Origin: a virus
Reading direction: 5' to 3' (one strand)
DNA: 27,861 bases
IMG/VR virus record: IMGVR_UViG_3300035250_000268
Span: 1 to 27,861 of that record
Shown here: positions 1 through 7,633 of the stretch, piece by piece
Layout: every line of letters starts with the position of its first letter
How positions within the stretch are numbered: the first letter of the stretch is position 1
Notes under the pieces: model-generated
Database searches by the model: none
What the model was told of the DNA's origin: nothing
The model's input: the letters and a program-made list of their open reading frames with translations, nothing else
Translations under genes and position numbers: made by a program

Positions 1-432
1 ATTCAGAAAGCAAGAGATCATGCTCTATCTATTGGTATTACACAAGAAGAGCTTGATAAGATAGATGAAAAGGCAAAAGCACAATCAGCAAAATGGAAAG
101 AACTTTGGAAAGGAAGAGCAAAGAAAGGTACTGAAGATTGGTCAGATGAAGATTGGGATAAAATGGAACAAACTTTGGTTAGATTTGCACAATCTCACTT
201 ATTAATTCAAGATATTAATAATAAGGATATGATATACCAAAAATTTACAAACTATAGGTATAATGATAAAGTAAGTGGAACAGAAGTGGATAGAACTGAT
301 GGTGTTAATTGTTTAGGATCTATTAAAGCTGCTATGAATATGGGATTTACTTGGAGTGAAGGTGGTGGAGTGAGACCGCAGAATACTTTTTCAAGTAGAA
401 TTGGTAATACCTGTAAGGATGTGAAAAAATAA
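1..432 (+). CDS. Unknown protein, C-terminal part (cut by window edge)
   Basis: The reading frame is open from base 1 to the TAA at 430-432, so this is the last 143 residues of a longer protein. The ATG at 163 is internal, because the frame continues upstream without a stop. The N-terminal visible part is charged and rich in Lys, Glu and Trp (a KWKELWKGR-like stretch, then a WSDEDWDKM-like stretch). The C-terminal half is polar with a glycine-rich segment (SEGGGVRP) and two cysteines. I see no signal peptide, membrane segment or catalytic motif that I recognise. It is followed after one base by the next unknown gene, so the two are probably co-transcribed. Codon use looks like that of the rest of the phage. 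No function is proposed. Confidence 0.6.
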   Translation: MQKARDHALSIGITQEELDKIDEKAKAQSAKWKELWKGRAKKGTEDWSDEDWDKMEQTLVRFAQSHLLIQDINNKDMIYQKFTNYRYNDKVSGTEVDRTDGVNCLGSIKAAMNMGFTWSEGGGVRPQNTFSSRIGNTCKDVKK

Positions 433-433
433 T

Positions 434-856
434 ATGAAGACACAATTATTAGCAACATTTTGTAAAAGAAATAAACTATACGAAACTATAGATTTAATTA
501 TAGTGTGTAATGAAATCATTTTTGATAAGATATATGTATTTCAAAATGAAAATGATTATCATCAATTGATTTGTACATATAATGTAGAAGCAACAGATGA
601 ATTTACAGATGGCACTATAGATACTATTTCTATACATAGAAAGAAACAATCCAATACATTGTACACTATAAATGCACTTAATGAATTGGTTAAAGAATTG
701 AACAACGGGGTTTTGAATAATAAATTTCCAGTTCCCTGGGAGAATTATAGAAATCGTTTGCTATTGACAAACGATGAAGGACTATATGAGATACCTACAA
801 GGGTATATTCAATAATACATACTAAGTCTTGGGAATCCAAATTAGACGAAAAATAA
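434..856 (+). CDS. Unknown small protein (140 aa)
   Basis: The ATG lies one base after the preceding stop. The Shine-Dalgarno is poor: the nearest purine run, AAGGA at 415-419, is about 14 bases away, so translation may be coupled to the upstream gene. The protein looks like a soluble, compact alpha/beta domain. It starts with a strand-like stretch (QLLATFC), continues with hydrophobic strand-like stretches (IIVCNEIIFDKIYVF, HQLICTYNV), then a polar helix (TINALNELVKELNN) and a final strand (RVYSIIH). There are no transmembrane segments, zinc ligand pairs or nucleotide-binding loops. It is the last gene before the gp32 regulatory gap. I have an impression that similar short proteins occur in marine T4-like phages, but I cannot assign a function. 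Confidence 0.7.
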   Translation: MKTQLLATFCKRNKLYETIDLIIVCNEIIFDKIYVFQNENDYHQLICTYNVEATDEFTDGTIDTISIHRKKQSNTLYTINALNELVKELNNGVLNNKFPVPWENYRNRLLLTNDEGLYEIPTRVYSIIHTKSWESKLDEK

Positions 857-874
857 ATTGTATTTTCAGAAAGT

Positions 875-894
875 TCAATGATATATATTATTGA
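875..894. repeat. 20-bp near-perfect palindrome upstream of gp32
   Basis: The segment reads TCAATGATATATATTATTGA. It equals its own reverse complement except for one symmetrical pair, positions 880/889, which would form a G-U wobble in RNA. As RNA it could fold into an 8-bp stem with an ATAT loop. It lies about 55 bases before the gp32 start and is followed by an A/T-rich stretch with little evident structure. No T-run follows, so it does not look like a terminator. T4 gp32 represses its own mRNA by binding a structured nucleation site plus an unstructured leader. A similar role here is an inference; an operator for a dimeric DNA-binding protein is the alternative. Confidence 0.5.
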
Positions 895-948
895 TGTTAA
901 TTGTTACACTAAGTAAAACAATAATAAATGACAAATAGGAGATAGAAA

Positions 949-1728
949 ATGGATATTAGCGCAATCAAGAAGCGTCTTAATCAGCTTCAAACTACAAACA
1001 CTCGTACATCAAATCTTTGGAAACCTCAACCAGGTACAACTCAGATTAGAATTGTTCCTTATAAACATAATAAGGACAATCCTTTTATTGAGTTATTTTT
1101 CCATTATGATTTGGGTAGAAAATCTTATCTTTCACCCGTTTCATTTGGTCGTCCAGACCCGATTGAAGAATTCGCACAGAAACTAAAATCTTCTGGTAAT
1201 AAAGAAGACTATCGTTTAGGTAGAAAAATTGAAGCAAAAATGAGAACTTTTGCTCCAGTTGTAGTTCGTGGTGAAGAAAAAGAAGGTGTTAAGTATTGGG
1301 GCTTTGGAAAAACAGTTTATCAAGAACTGTTATCTATAATCGCAGATCCTGATTACGGAGATATCACAGATCCAATGAATGGTCGTGATGTTTCTGTAGA
1401 ATTCAAGACAGCAGAAGAGACAGGCGGTTCGTTTCCGAAAACGACTATTAGGGTTAAACCTAATCAGACTCCAGTTACGGAAGATGCTGATGTTCTTGAA
1501 CTAATGACTAACAACCAAACAGACATTCGTGAGATTTATAAGGAACAAACTTATGAAGAACTTACAGAAGTACTTAACGATTGGTTAAATCCTTCTGAAG
1601 ACGAAACAGAAAAAAATGGTGTTAAGGCAGAGAGTTCGGATAAATCGGTAACACAATCTGTAGTTAAAGAAGATGTAAAATCTACAGAAGATGTGTCGGC
1701 AGCATTTGACGATCTATTTAATAAATAA
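949..1728 (+). CDS. 32: Single-stranded DNA-binding protein gp32
   Basis: This is the T4-type helix-destabilising protein that covers single-stranded DNA during replication, recombination and repair and contacts the polymerase and recombination proteins. The 259 residues show the gp32 layout. A short basic N-terminus (IKKRLNQL) serves cooperative binding. A core follows with the family's WKP...IRIVPYKHNKDNPFIELFFHYDLG block around residues 24-55 and VVRGEEKEGVKYWGFGKTVYQE around 83-105. An acidic linker ends in AAFDDLFNK. T4 gp32 (301 aa) binds zinc through one His and three Cys; this protein contains no cysteine at all and has SFGRPDP at the corresponding place, so it should be zinc-free. 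The start is well supported by AGGAG at 937-941, seven bases before the ATG. A terminator follows directly, giving the gene its own expression unit. Confidence 0.95.
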   Translation: MDISAIKKRLNQLQTTNTRTSNLWKPQPGTTQIRIVPYKHNKDNPFIELFFHYDLGRKSYLSPVSFGRPDPIEEFAQKLKSSGNKEDYRLGRKIEAKMRTFAPVVVRGEEKEGVKYWGFGKTVYQELLSIIADPDYGDITDPMNGRDVSVEFKTAEETGGSFPKTTIRVKPNQTPVTEDADVLELMTNNQTDIREIYKEQTYEELTEVLNDWLNPSEDETEKNGVKAESSDKSVTQSVVKEDVKSTEDVSAAFDDLFNK

Positions 1729-1745
1729 AAATCAAATAATAAGTT

Positions 1746-1778
1746 GGGGAGTGATTAGGTTTCGCTCCCCTAGGTTTT
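1746..1778 (+). terminator. Rho-independent terminator after gp32
   Basis: GGGGAGTG (1746-1753) can pair with CGCTCCCC (1763-1770), including one G-U pair, around the 9-base loop ATTAGGTTT. The stem is followed by TAGGTTTT. It is the most G/C-rich short segment for kilobases around, in a 71-base gap between gp32 and uvsX. The T-run is short and interrupted, so termination may be partial, letting uvsX be read at a lower level than gp32. In T4 a terminator also follows gene 32. Confidence 0.75.
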
Positions 1779-1799
1779 GAATTGAAACGGAGTTTATAG

Positions 1800-2897
1800 A
1801 TGTCTACAAGAGACAAATTAGCAGGGGCTCTAGCTGAAAGTTTAAACAAAACATTCAAAGATACAAAAGTTGCATACTTTCTTGATGGTTCTGGCACAAC
1901 ACCCACCGATATAAAAGAATTTATTTCTACAGGTTCTACATTATTAGATTTAGCAATATCTAATAAGCCAGATGGTGGAATTGCTGTAGGTAGAATTACA
2001 GAAATCAATGGATTGGAATCAAGTGGTAAATCTTTGGTTGGTGCACATCTTTTAGCAGAGACTCAAAAAAAGGGTGGAGTAGCAGTTTATATTGATACAG
2101 AAACCTCAGTAAGCCAAGACTTTTTAAAAGTTATTGGTGTAGATGTAGGTACAATGTTATATCTACATTTAGAAACAGTTGAAGATATATTCGCAGCAGT
2201 AGAAGAAATCGTATCCAAAGTACGTGAATCAGATAAAGATAGATTAGTAACTATACTTGTAGATTCGCTAGCAGCTGCATCTACAAATGTAGAGATGGAA
2301 GCAGACTTTGATAAAGATGGTTGGGCTACAAGTAAAGCAATCATTATATCTAAAGCTATGAGAAAAATAACACAAATGATTGGTAGACAGAGAGTAGCTC
2401 TTGTGTTTACAAATCAACTCAGACAAAAACTTGGTGTGATGTTCGGAGACCCCTGGACTACAAGTGGTGGTAAAGCATTACCATTTCACGCATCTACAAG
2501 AATTAGATTGAAGAACAAAGGTCAAATCAAAGATACTAAAAAGAATACAATTGGTATGACGATACTTGCACAAGTTATTAAGAATCGTTTAGGTCCACCT
2601 TTGAGAAGTTGTGAGTTCCCTCTATATTTTGAGAGTGGAATTGATGATGTGGGTAGTTGGTTAAAAGTGATGAAAGATCATAAGATAGTGAAACAGGCTG
2701 GTGCTTGGTATACTATAACTGACCATTTAGGTGAAGAACATAAATTTCAATCAAAAGAATTCGCACATAAGTTATCAGACCCAGACTTTAAATCATATGT
2801 ATATGACCAAATTTGTGAAAAGGTAATATTAAAGTATGATATAAAAGATTTAGGTATTGATGATGTTATTGAGACAGATGAGGTGGTTGGTGAATAA
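1800..2897 (+). CDS. uvsX: UvsX RecA-like recombinase
   Basis: This is the phage strand-exchange protein. It polymerises on single-stranded DNA, displaces gp32 with a mediator, and drives recombination-dependent replication and repair. The 365 residues carry a RecA/UvsX core. The Walker A loop is GLESSGKS at residues 71-78. An IDTET segment at 98-102 supplies the likely catalytic Glu101. The Walker B strand is LVTILVD at 149-155. A TNQLRQK segment with the glycine-rich loop WTTSGGKALPFH matches the DNA-binding loop region. The acidic C-terminus is typical. GGAG at 1789-1792, seven bases before the ATG, supports the start. The stop overlaps the next ATG by one base (TAATG), so the RNase H gene is translationally coupled. 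Confidence 0.95.
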   Translation: MSTRDKLAGALAESLNKTFKDTKVAYFLDGSGTTPTDIKEFISTGSTLLDLAISNKPDGGIAVGRITEINGLESSGKSLVGAHLLAETQKKGGVAVYIDTETSVSQDFLKVIGVDVGTMLYLHLETVEDIFAAVEEIVSKVRESDKDRLVTILVDSLAAASTNVEMEADFDKDGWATSKAIIISKAMRKITQMIGRQRVALVFTNQLRQKLGVMFGDPWTTSGGKALPFHASTRIRLKNKGQIKDTKKNTIGMTILAQVIKNRLGPPLRSCEFPLYFESGIDDVGSWLKVMKDHKIVKQAGAWYTITDHLGEEHKFQSKEFAHKLSDPDFKSYVYDQICEKVILKYDIKDLGIDDVIETDEVVGE

Positions 2898-3961
2898 TGT
2901 CAAATGCCAAATATCTGTCTATATTTGAAGAGATAAAGAAAAAGGGGGGATCTGTAGATTTTGATAACCCCGACAAAAAAGTTTTAATAGTTGACGGCTT
3001 GAACACTTTCATTAGAGTGTTCAGCGTAATGCCAACTCTAAACGAAAACGGTGTTCATGTTGGTGGTATTGTTGGTTTTCTTAAAAGCATAGGATTTGCC
3101 ATTAATATGTTTAATCCCACCCGTACTATCATTGTATTTGACGGTAAGGGTGGGAGTAACCGCCGTCGTAAATTATATTCCGATTATAAAAATAAACGTA
3201 GAACTTCTTACAGAGTCAATAGAGTAGAAAGTATTGGTGGAAATGTTGATGAAGAAAGAAAGAATATGTATATGCAGCTTAGAAGAGTTGCAGACTATCT
3301 TGAACTATTACCATTAACCACTATATCCGTAGATGGTATCGAAGCAGATGATGCTATAGCATATATTGCAAAGAGTGTAATACCAAATGGTAAGAAAGTC
3401 ATTATGTCAACCGACAAAGATTTCTTACAGTTAGTATCTGATGATATCAAGGTTTGGTCTCCTACAAAAAAGAAATTATATGACAAAGAAGCAGTTTTAG
3501 AAGAGTATGGATTGACGCCTGAAAACTTTATTCTTAATAAGATAATTGAAGGAGATAAATCAGATAATATACCTGGTGTAAATGGAGTAGCAAATAAAAC
3601 TTTGATAAAAAATATACCAACTTTGGCTGAAGATAATACTAATTATAGAATAGATGAACTACTTAAATATTCTCATGAAAATAAGGATAGTGGTGGTAGT
3701 TTTTTTATAAAAATATTGCAAAGTAAAGATATACTTGAACGAAACTATAAGTTAATGCAATTAGAAAATGTTGAAATTAGTGCTTCAACTAAAACTAAAT
3801 TGATTGATTTAATCAGAGGTCCTATCAGACGATTAGTTAAATATAAATTCGAATCCATGTTCATGGAAGATAGATTATTTCAGAATTTACCAAATGTAAG
3901 TAGTTGGTTAGCTCAGAACTTTACTACTATGGATAGGTACGCGGAGAAAACCAATGGGTAG
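2897..3961 (+). CDS. rnh: RNase H-type 5'-3' exonuclease (FEN/PIN family)
   Basis: This is a T4 RNase H-like flap/5' nuclease that removes RNA primers and adjacent DNA from lagging-strand fragments, working with gp32. The acidic metal ligands of the family can be seen in order: Asp33 (IVDGLN), Asp82 (VFDGKGG), Glu149/Asp151/Asp152 (GIEADDAIAY), Asp173/Asp175 (STDKDFLQL) and Asp220/Asp223 (EGDKSDNIPGV). The last block also begins the helix-hairpin-helix region. A basic stretch (NRRRKLYSDYKNKRR) around residues 88-102 corresponds to the bridge/helical-arch region. T4 RNase H is 305 residues; this one is 354, longer in the C-terminal part. The gene starts inside the uvsX stop and its end overlaps the start of a small basic gene by eight bases. 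Confidence 0.9.
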   Translation: MSNAKYLSIFEEIKKKGGSVDFDNPDKKVLIVDGLNTFIRVFSVMPTLNENGVHVGGIVGFLKSIGFAINMFNPTRTIIVFDGKGGSNRRRKLYSDYKNKRRTSYRVNRVESIGGNVDEERKNMYMQLRRVADYLELLPLTTISVDGIEADDAIAYIAKSVIPNGKKVIMSTDKDFLQLVSDDIKVWSPTKKKLYDKEAVLEEYGLTPENFILNKIIEGDKSDNIPGVNGVANKTLIKNIPTLAEDNTNYRIDELLKYSHENKDSGGSFFIKILQSKDILERNYKLMQLENVEISASTKTKLIDLIRGPIRRLVKYKFESMFMEDRLFQNLPNVSSWLAQNFTTMDRYAEKTNG

Positions 3962-4133
3962 AAAAAGAAAATATTTTACTGCTAAAGAAAAGAAAGAAGC
4001 ACAACGAAAATGGCAGATGGAACACTATGAGAGAAATAAAGAAGTTATTCTCAAGAAAATGAAAGAGAAATATAGACTTAAAAAGGTTAATGCATTGAAA
4101 TCAGAAAAAATGAAGACGATATATGGAGAGTAA
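3954..4133 (+). CDS. Small basic protein, possibly DNA-binding (59 aa)
   Basis: This short gene starts with ATG at 3954 inside the end of the exonuclease gene and stops with TAA at 4131-4133, 11 bases into the helicase gene. It fills the 161-base space that would otherwise be empty. The product is very basic, with 16 Lys and 5 Arg among 59 residues. It reads as a helix-forming peptide (TAKEKKEAQRKW, then EHYERNKEVILKKMKEKYRLKK). Similar Tyr/Asn/Lys/Glu-rich helices occur in the DNA-binding parts of some phage and viral homing-type nucleases, but no nuclease domain is present here. GGAG is absent; GCGGAGAAAACC at 3942-3953 offers a weak GGAG-like site. Reading on both sides is tightly coupled, which supports it being real. 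Its function is unknown. Confidence 0.6.
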   Translation: MGRKRKYFTAKEKKEAQRKWQMEHYERNKEVILKKMKEKYRLKKVNALKSEKMKTIYGE

Positions 4134-5499
4134 TACATTACATACGTATGGAAATGCCTTTCAATCAAAAACTATTTCTGCATTTTTAACTGATAGTTTA
4201 TTTTTACAAACTATTATAGAGATTGTTAAGCCAGAGTATTTTGAATCGGAAGCAAATAAATGGCTAGTTACAGAAATACATAAATATTTTATTAATTATA
4301 AAACTTCACCTACATTAGAAGCATTGAAAATTGAAGTTAATAGTGTAGAGAATGAAGTTTTTCGTCTTACTATAATAGAAGCACTTAAAGAAGCTTGGAA
4401 ACACAAAGATTCTACCGATTTAAAATATGTTCAAGAAAAAGCATTAGATTTCTGTAAAAATCAAGTTTTAAAATCTGCTATTATGGAATCTGTAAGTTTA
4501 TTAGAAAATCAAAACTATGATGGTATTAAAACTGTTATAGATAGTGCTATGAAGGCAGGAACTGCTGTTGATATAGGACATGAATATAATATAGGTATAG
4601 AAGAAAGATTAACTAAGTCTACAAGAACTACTATAAAAACGCCATGGGATGTGATAAATGATATAATGGATGGTGGTCTTGGAGAAGGTGAGTTAGGGGT
4701 GGTCGTTGCGCCTGCAGGTATTGGTAAAACATGGTTATTGCAAAGTATTGCTGCAGGCGCAATTAAAAAAGGATTTACAGTAGTACATTATACTTTAGAA
4801 TTAAATGAAAATTATGTTGGGTTGAGGTATGATACAGTTCTTAGTGGTATAACTACTCAAAATATAAAATATCATAAAGATGAAGTAAAGAAAATAATTG
4901 AAAGTGTCCCAGGTAAGATGGTTATTAAATATTATCCAACACGGGCAGCAACAGTTAATACAATTTCAGCACATTTAAAACAATTAGAATTAAAAGATAT
5001 AAAACCTGATTTAGTTATAGTAGATTATGCAGATATATTGAGAGATGTTAGTGGTATGAGAGAAGTTAGACACCAATTAGGTAGTATTTATGAAGATTTA
5101 AGAGGGTTAGCGGGTGAGTTTGAAGTTCCGTTGTGGACTGCATCTCAGGCTAATCGTTCAGCACTTGAAGAAGAAGTTATTGAAGCAACAAAAGTTGCTG
5201 AAGCATATAGTAAAGTTATGATTGCTGATTTTGTGTTAAGTATTAGTAGACAAGCACAAGATAAAATAAGTCATACTGCTAGGTGTCATATTATTAAGAA
5301 TAGATTTGGTGTTGATGGTTTAACTTATCCAATGGGTATGAATACTAACATTGGTAAGATAGATATTTATGAAAGCACGAGTAAACCAGGCAAAGAACAA
5401 CAAGGTAAAATGGATAATAGAGAAGAGTTTAGAAGAAAATTGTTAGCTAGTAAGTATAACGACATGAAGGATGAAAAAACTTCAGAAGGATTTGAATAA
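4123..5499 (+). CDS. 41: gp41-type replicative DNA helicase (DnaB family)
   Basis: This is the hexameric 5'-3' replication-fork helicase of the T4 type, which also activates the primase. The first 150 or so residues form the helical N-terminal domain typical of phage DnaB relatives. The RecA-like motor domain follows. It has Walker A APAGIGKT at 196-203, a catalytic-type Glu226 in YTLELN, Walker B LVIVD at 297-301, the H3 motif with Gln342 (TASQANRS) and an arginine-finger-like IKNRFG near 391-396. The 458-residue length is close to T4 gp41 (475). The ATG at 4123 lies within the end of the small basic gene and has no strong Shine-Dalgarno, so coupling to that gene is likely. No in-frame alternative nearby fits better. 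No gp59 helicase-loader gene was recognised in the window. Confidence 0.92.
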   Translation: MESNTLHTYGNAFQSKTISAFLTDSLFLQTIIEIVKPEYFESEANKWLVTEIHKYFINYKTSPTLEALKIEVNSVENEVFRLTIIEALKEAWKHKDSTDLKYVQEKALDFCKNQVLKSAIMESVSLLENQNYDGIKTVIDSAMKAGTAVDIGHEYNIGIEERLTKSTRTTIKTPWDVINDIMDGGLGEGELGVVVAPAGIGKTWLLQSIAAGAIKKGFTVVHYTLELNENYVGLRYDTVLSGITTQNIKYHKDEVKKIIESVPGKMVIKYYPTRAATVNTISAHLKQLELKDIKPDLVIVDYADILRDVSGMREVRHQLGSIYEDLRGLAGEFEVPLWTASQANRSALEEEVIEATKVAEAYSKVMIADFVLSISRQAQDKISHTARCHIIKNRFGVDGLTYPMGMNTNIGKIDIYESTSKPGKEQQGKMDNREEFRRKLLASKYNDMKDEKTSEGFE

Positions 5500-5585
5500 A
5501 GTCATTAAGAATACAATATATATTATACTTACTTATAGTGGGAATTAAAAAACCAGAAGGTATTAGATTATAGGAGATTGGTAAA
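5500..5585 (+). promoter_or_regulatory. AT-rich gap before nrdJ, possible weak promoter
   Basis: This 86-base gap separates the helicase from the ribonucleotide reductase. It contains overlapping -10-like hexamers (TATATA 5517-5522, TATATT 5519-5524, TATACT 5524-5529), but I find no -35 hexamer at a good distance. The best is TTGAAT at 5492-5497, 19 bases before TATATA. AGGAG at 5572-5576 lies nine bases before the TTG at 5586 and decides the nrdJ start. The promoter call is weak; the ribosome-binding site is clear. Confidence 0.35.
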
Positions 5586-7577
5586 TTGGATAAGTTTTTT
5601 CTGTCTGAAAATTTTGTAGGTAAATACAAAAGAAAAAAACCACCATTCGGTTTCAACGGTTTAGGTGAATTAGTTTATATGAGAACTTACTCTCGTATTA
5701 AAAAAAACGGTAAAAACGAGAGATGGTGGGAAACAGTTCGTAGGGTTGTAGAAGGTACTTACTCTATGCAAAAGGCATGGATAGATCAACACCAACTCGG
5801 TTGGAATGCTTGGCAGGCTCAAGCATCAGCACAAGAAATGTACGATAGAATTTTTAATATGAAATTCCTACCACCTGGCCGAGGTCTTTGGGCTATGGGA
5901 ACACCAATTACAGAAGAAAAGAATTTATATGCAGCACTAAACAATTGTGCATTCGTATCCACTTCCACACTTAAAGAAGATTATTCAAAACCATTTTGTT
6001 TTCTAATGGATGCCTCTATGTTAGGTGTTGGTGTTGGTTTTGACACTAAAGGTGCAGGTGAAATTGTTATTAAAGGTGTAAACCGTGATAGAAATGAAGA
6101 AATATTTATGATACCTGATACAAGAGAAGGTTGGGTAGAATCTTTAAAGTTATTATTAGAGAGTTATTTTCATGGAACAGGGCCTATTGCGTTTGACTAT
6201 AATCAAATTAGAGATGAAGGTGAACCAATCAAAGGTTTTGGTGGTGTCTCAAGTGGTCATGAACCATTAAAAGAAATACATGAAGATATTCAGAATGTTT
6301 TAGAAGACAATACAGGCGAACCAATTTCAGTTACAACAATAGTAGATATAATGAATTTGATTGGTAAATGTGTTGTAGCAGGTAATGTTCGTAGAACTGC
6401 TGAGATCGTTTTTGGTGATCCAAAAAACGAAGAATATTTAAATTTAAAGAACTATAAAATGAATCCACATAGAGAAATGTATGGGTGGACTTCTAATAAT
6501 TCAGTATTTGCTGAACTTGGTATGGATTATACAGATATCTGTAAAAGAATTGTAGACAACGGTGAACCAGGACTTGCTTGGTTACAAAATATGAGACACT
6601 TTTCTCGTATGAAAAATGGTGGAGATGACAAAGACCATAGGGTAGCAGGTGGAAATCCTTGTTTAGAACAATCATTAGAAAGTTATGAATTATGTTGTTT
6701 AGTAGAAACATTTCCAAACAATCATGAAAATTTAGAGGATTATAAGAGGACACTTAAATATGCTTATTTGTATGCCAAGACAGTAACACTTGGTAAAACT
6801 CATTGGCCAGATACTAATAGAGTTATGTTAAGAAATCGTAGAATTGGTTGTTCAGTTAGTGGTGTTGCACAATTTATTACAAATAGAGGTTTAGAAGAAT
6901 TAAGAAATTGGTTGGAGAATGGTTATGATACTATTCAAGATTGGGATTGTGTGTATTCTGATTGGTTAGCAGTACCAAAGTCAATTAAAACTACTTCAGT
7001 TAAGCCAAGTGGTACAGTTTCATTGTTAGCAGGAGCGACACCAGGACTTCATTACCCTGAGAGTCGTTTTTATATTCGTAGGATAAGACTATCCAAACAT
7101 TCAGAATTAGTAACACCATTAAAAAAGGCAGGATATAAAATAGAACCCGCATTTGGTTCAGAAGATTCTACAGTTGTTGTAGAAGTGCCAGTTGATGTAG
7201 GAAAGGGTATCAGAACTGCCGCTGAATTGTCTATTTGGGAACAATTTAGTTTAGCAGCATTCATGCAACGCCATTGGGCTGACAATCAAGTAAGTTGTAC
7301 CGCAACATTTGATCCAGATACAGAAGCTGAAGAACTACCATATGTGTTGAATTATTTTCAATACAGATTAAAAGGTATATCATTATTGCCACGACACGAC
7401 TTAGGTGCGTATAAACAAATGCCTTATGAAGCAATAGATAAAAAAGAGTATAATAAGCAAGTAAAACAACTTAATAAATTAACTTTCGGTGTAATCAAAA
7501 ACGAAGAGGCAGAAATAGACAAATTCTGCAATAATGATGTATGTGAAATACCAGGGGAAACTTTAGAAAAAGCTTGA
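5586..7577 (+). CDS. nrdJ: Class II (adenosylcobalamin-dependent) ribonucleotide reductase
   Basis: This enzyme reduces ribonucleotides to deoxyribonucleotides using a cobalamin-generated thiyl radical and needs no separate radical subunit. It belongs to the monomeric Lactobacillus leichmannii-type triphosphate reductases. Conserved residues match that enzyme in spacing. Cys121 (NNCAF) and Cys370 form the substrate disulfide pair. Asn357, Cys359 and Glu361 (NPCLE) are the radical site, with Cys359 and Cys370 eleven apart as in the known enzyme. Cys648 and Cys653 (CNNDVC) form the C-terminal thiol relay. LGVGVGFD near 146-153 and the N-terminal ELVYMRTYSR are also typical. The start codon is TTG, with AGGAG nine bases upstream; the first ATG would be residue 32 and would remove conserved sequence. 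Dependence on B12 implies that the host makes or imports it. Confidence 0.93.
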   Translation: MDKFFLSENFVGKYKRKKPPFGFNGLGELVYMRTYSRIKKNGKNERWWETVRRVVEGTYSMQKAWIDQHQLGWNAWQAQASAQEMYDRIFNMKFLPPGRGLWAMGTPITEEKNLYAALNNCAFVSTSTLKEDYSKPFCFLMDASMLGVGVGFDTKGAGEIVIKGVNRDRNEEIFMIPDTREGWVESLKLLLESYFHGTGPIAFDYNQIRDEGEPIKGFGGVSSGHEPLKEIHEDIQNVLEDNTGEPISVTTIVDIMNLIGKCVVAGNVRRTAEIVFGDPKNEEYLNLKNYKMNPHREMYGWTSNNSVFAELGMDYTDICKRIVDNGEPGLAWLQNMRHFSRMKNGGDDKDHRVAGGNPCLEQSLESYELCCLVETFPNNHENLEDYKRTLKYAYLYAKTVTLGKTHWPDTNRVMLRNRRIGCSVSGVAQFITNRGLEELRNWLENGYDTIQDWDCVYSDWLAVPKSIKTTSVKPSGTVSLLAGATPGLHYPESRFYIRRIRLSKHSELVTPLKKAGYKIEPAFGSEDSTVVVEVPVDVGKGIRTAAELSIWEQFSLAAFMQRHWADNQVSCTATFDPDTEAEELPYVLNYFQYRLKGISLLPRHDLGAYKQMPYEAIDKKEYNKQVKQLNKLTFGVIKNEEAEIDKFCNNDVCEIPGETLEKA

Positions 7578-7603
7578 CAAGTACCTGGTTTTTGTCGTAT
7601 ATT
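7574..7603 (+). promoter_or_regulatory. Sigma70-like promoter for the polymerase gene
   Basis: A perfect -35 hexamer TTGACA (7574-7579) is followed after 18 bases by TATATT (7598-7603), one mismatch from TATAAT. The -35 overlaps the nrdJ stop codon, and the -10 lies about 28 bases before the proposed polymerase start, giving a very short leader. It is the best host-type promoter I found in the window. An inverted repeat GACAA (7576-7580) / TTGTC (7592-7596) spans the spacer and could be an operator, but this is speculative. Confidence 0.6.
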
Positions 7604-7617
7604 CAGATATCAAATTG

Positions 7618-7633
7618 AAGAGGTATAGTCATA
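7618..7633 (+). promoter_or_regulatory. Shine-Dalgarno and ATA start of the polymerase gene
   Basis: AAGAGG at 7618-7623 is seven bases before ATA at 7631-7633. The frame is closed upstream by TGA at 7616-7618. Between that stop and GTG at 7832 the frame has no ATG, GTG or TTG. The ATA position matches where family N-termini begin, so this pair is the best candidate initiation site. The 8-mer ATATCAAA occurs at 7607-7614 and again at 7633-7640, flanking the site. Confidence 0.5.

Noticed and set aside
764-792. TTGACA inside the second unknown gene as a gp32 promoter
   Set aside because: The nearest TATA-like hexamer is only 14 bases downstream and the next candidate is a poor match; it also lies well inside a gene.
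1718-2008. - strand open frame across the gp32-uvsX gap
   Set aside because: It runs through the terminator and the uvsX start, and has no ribosome-binding site or family resemblance.
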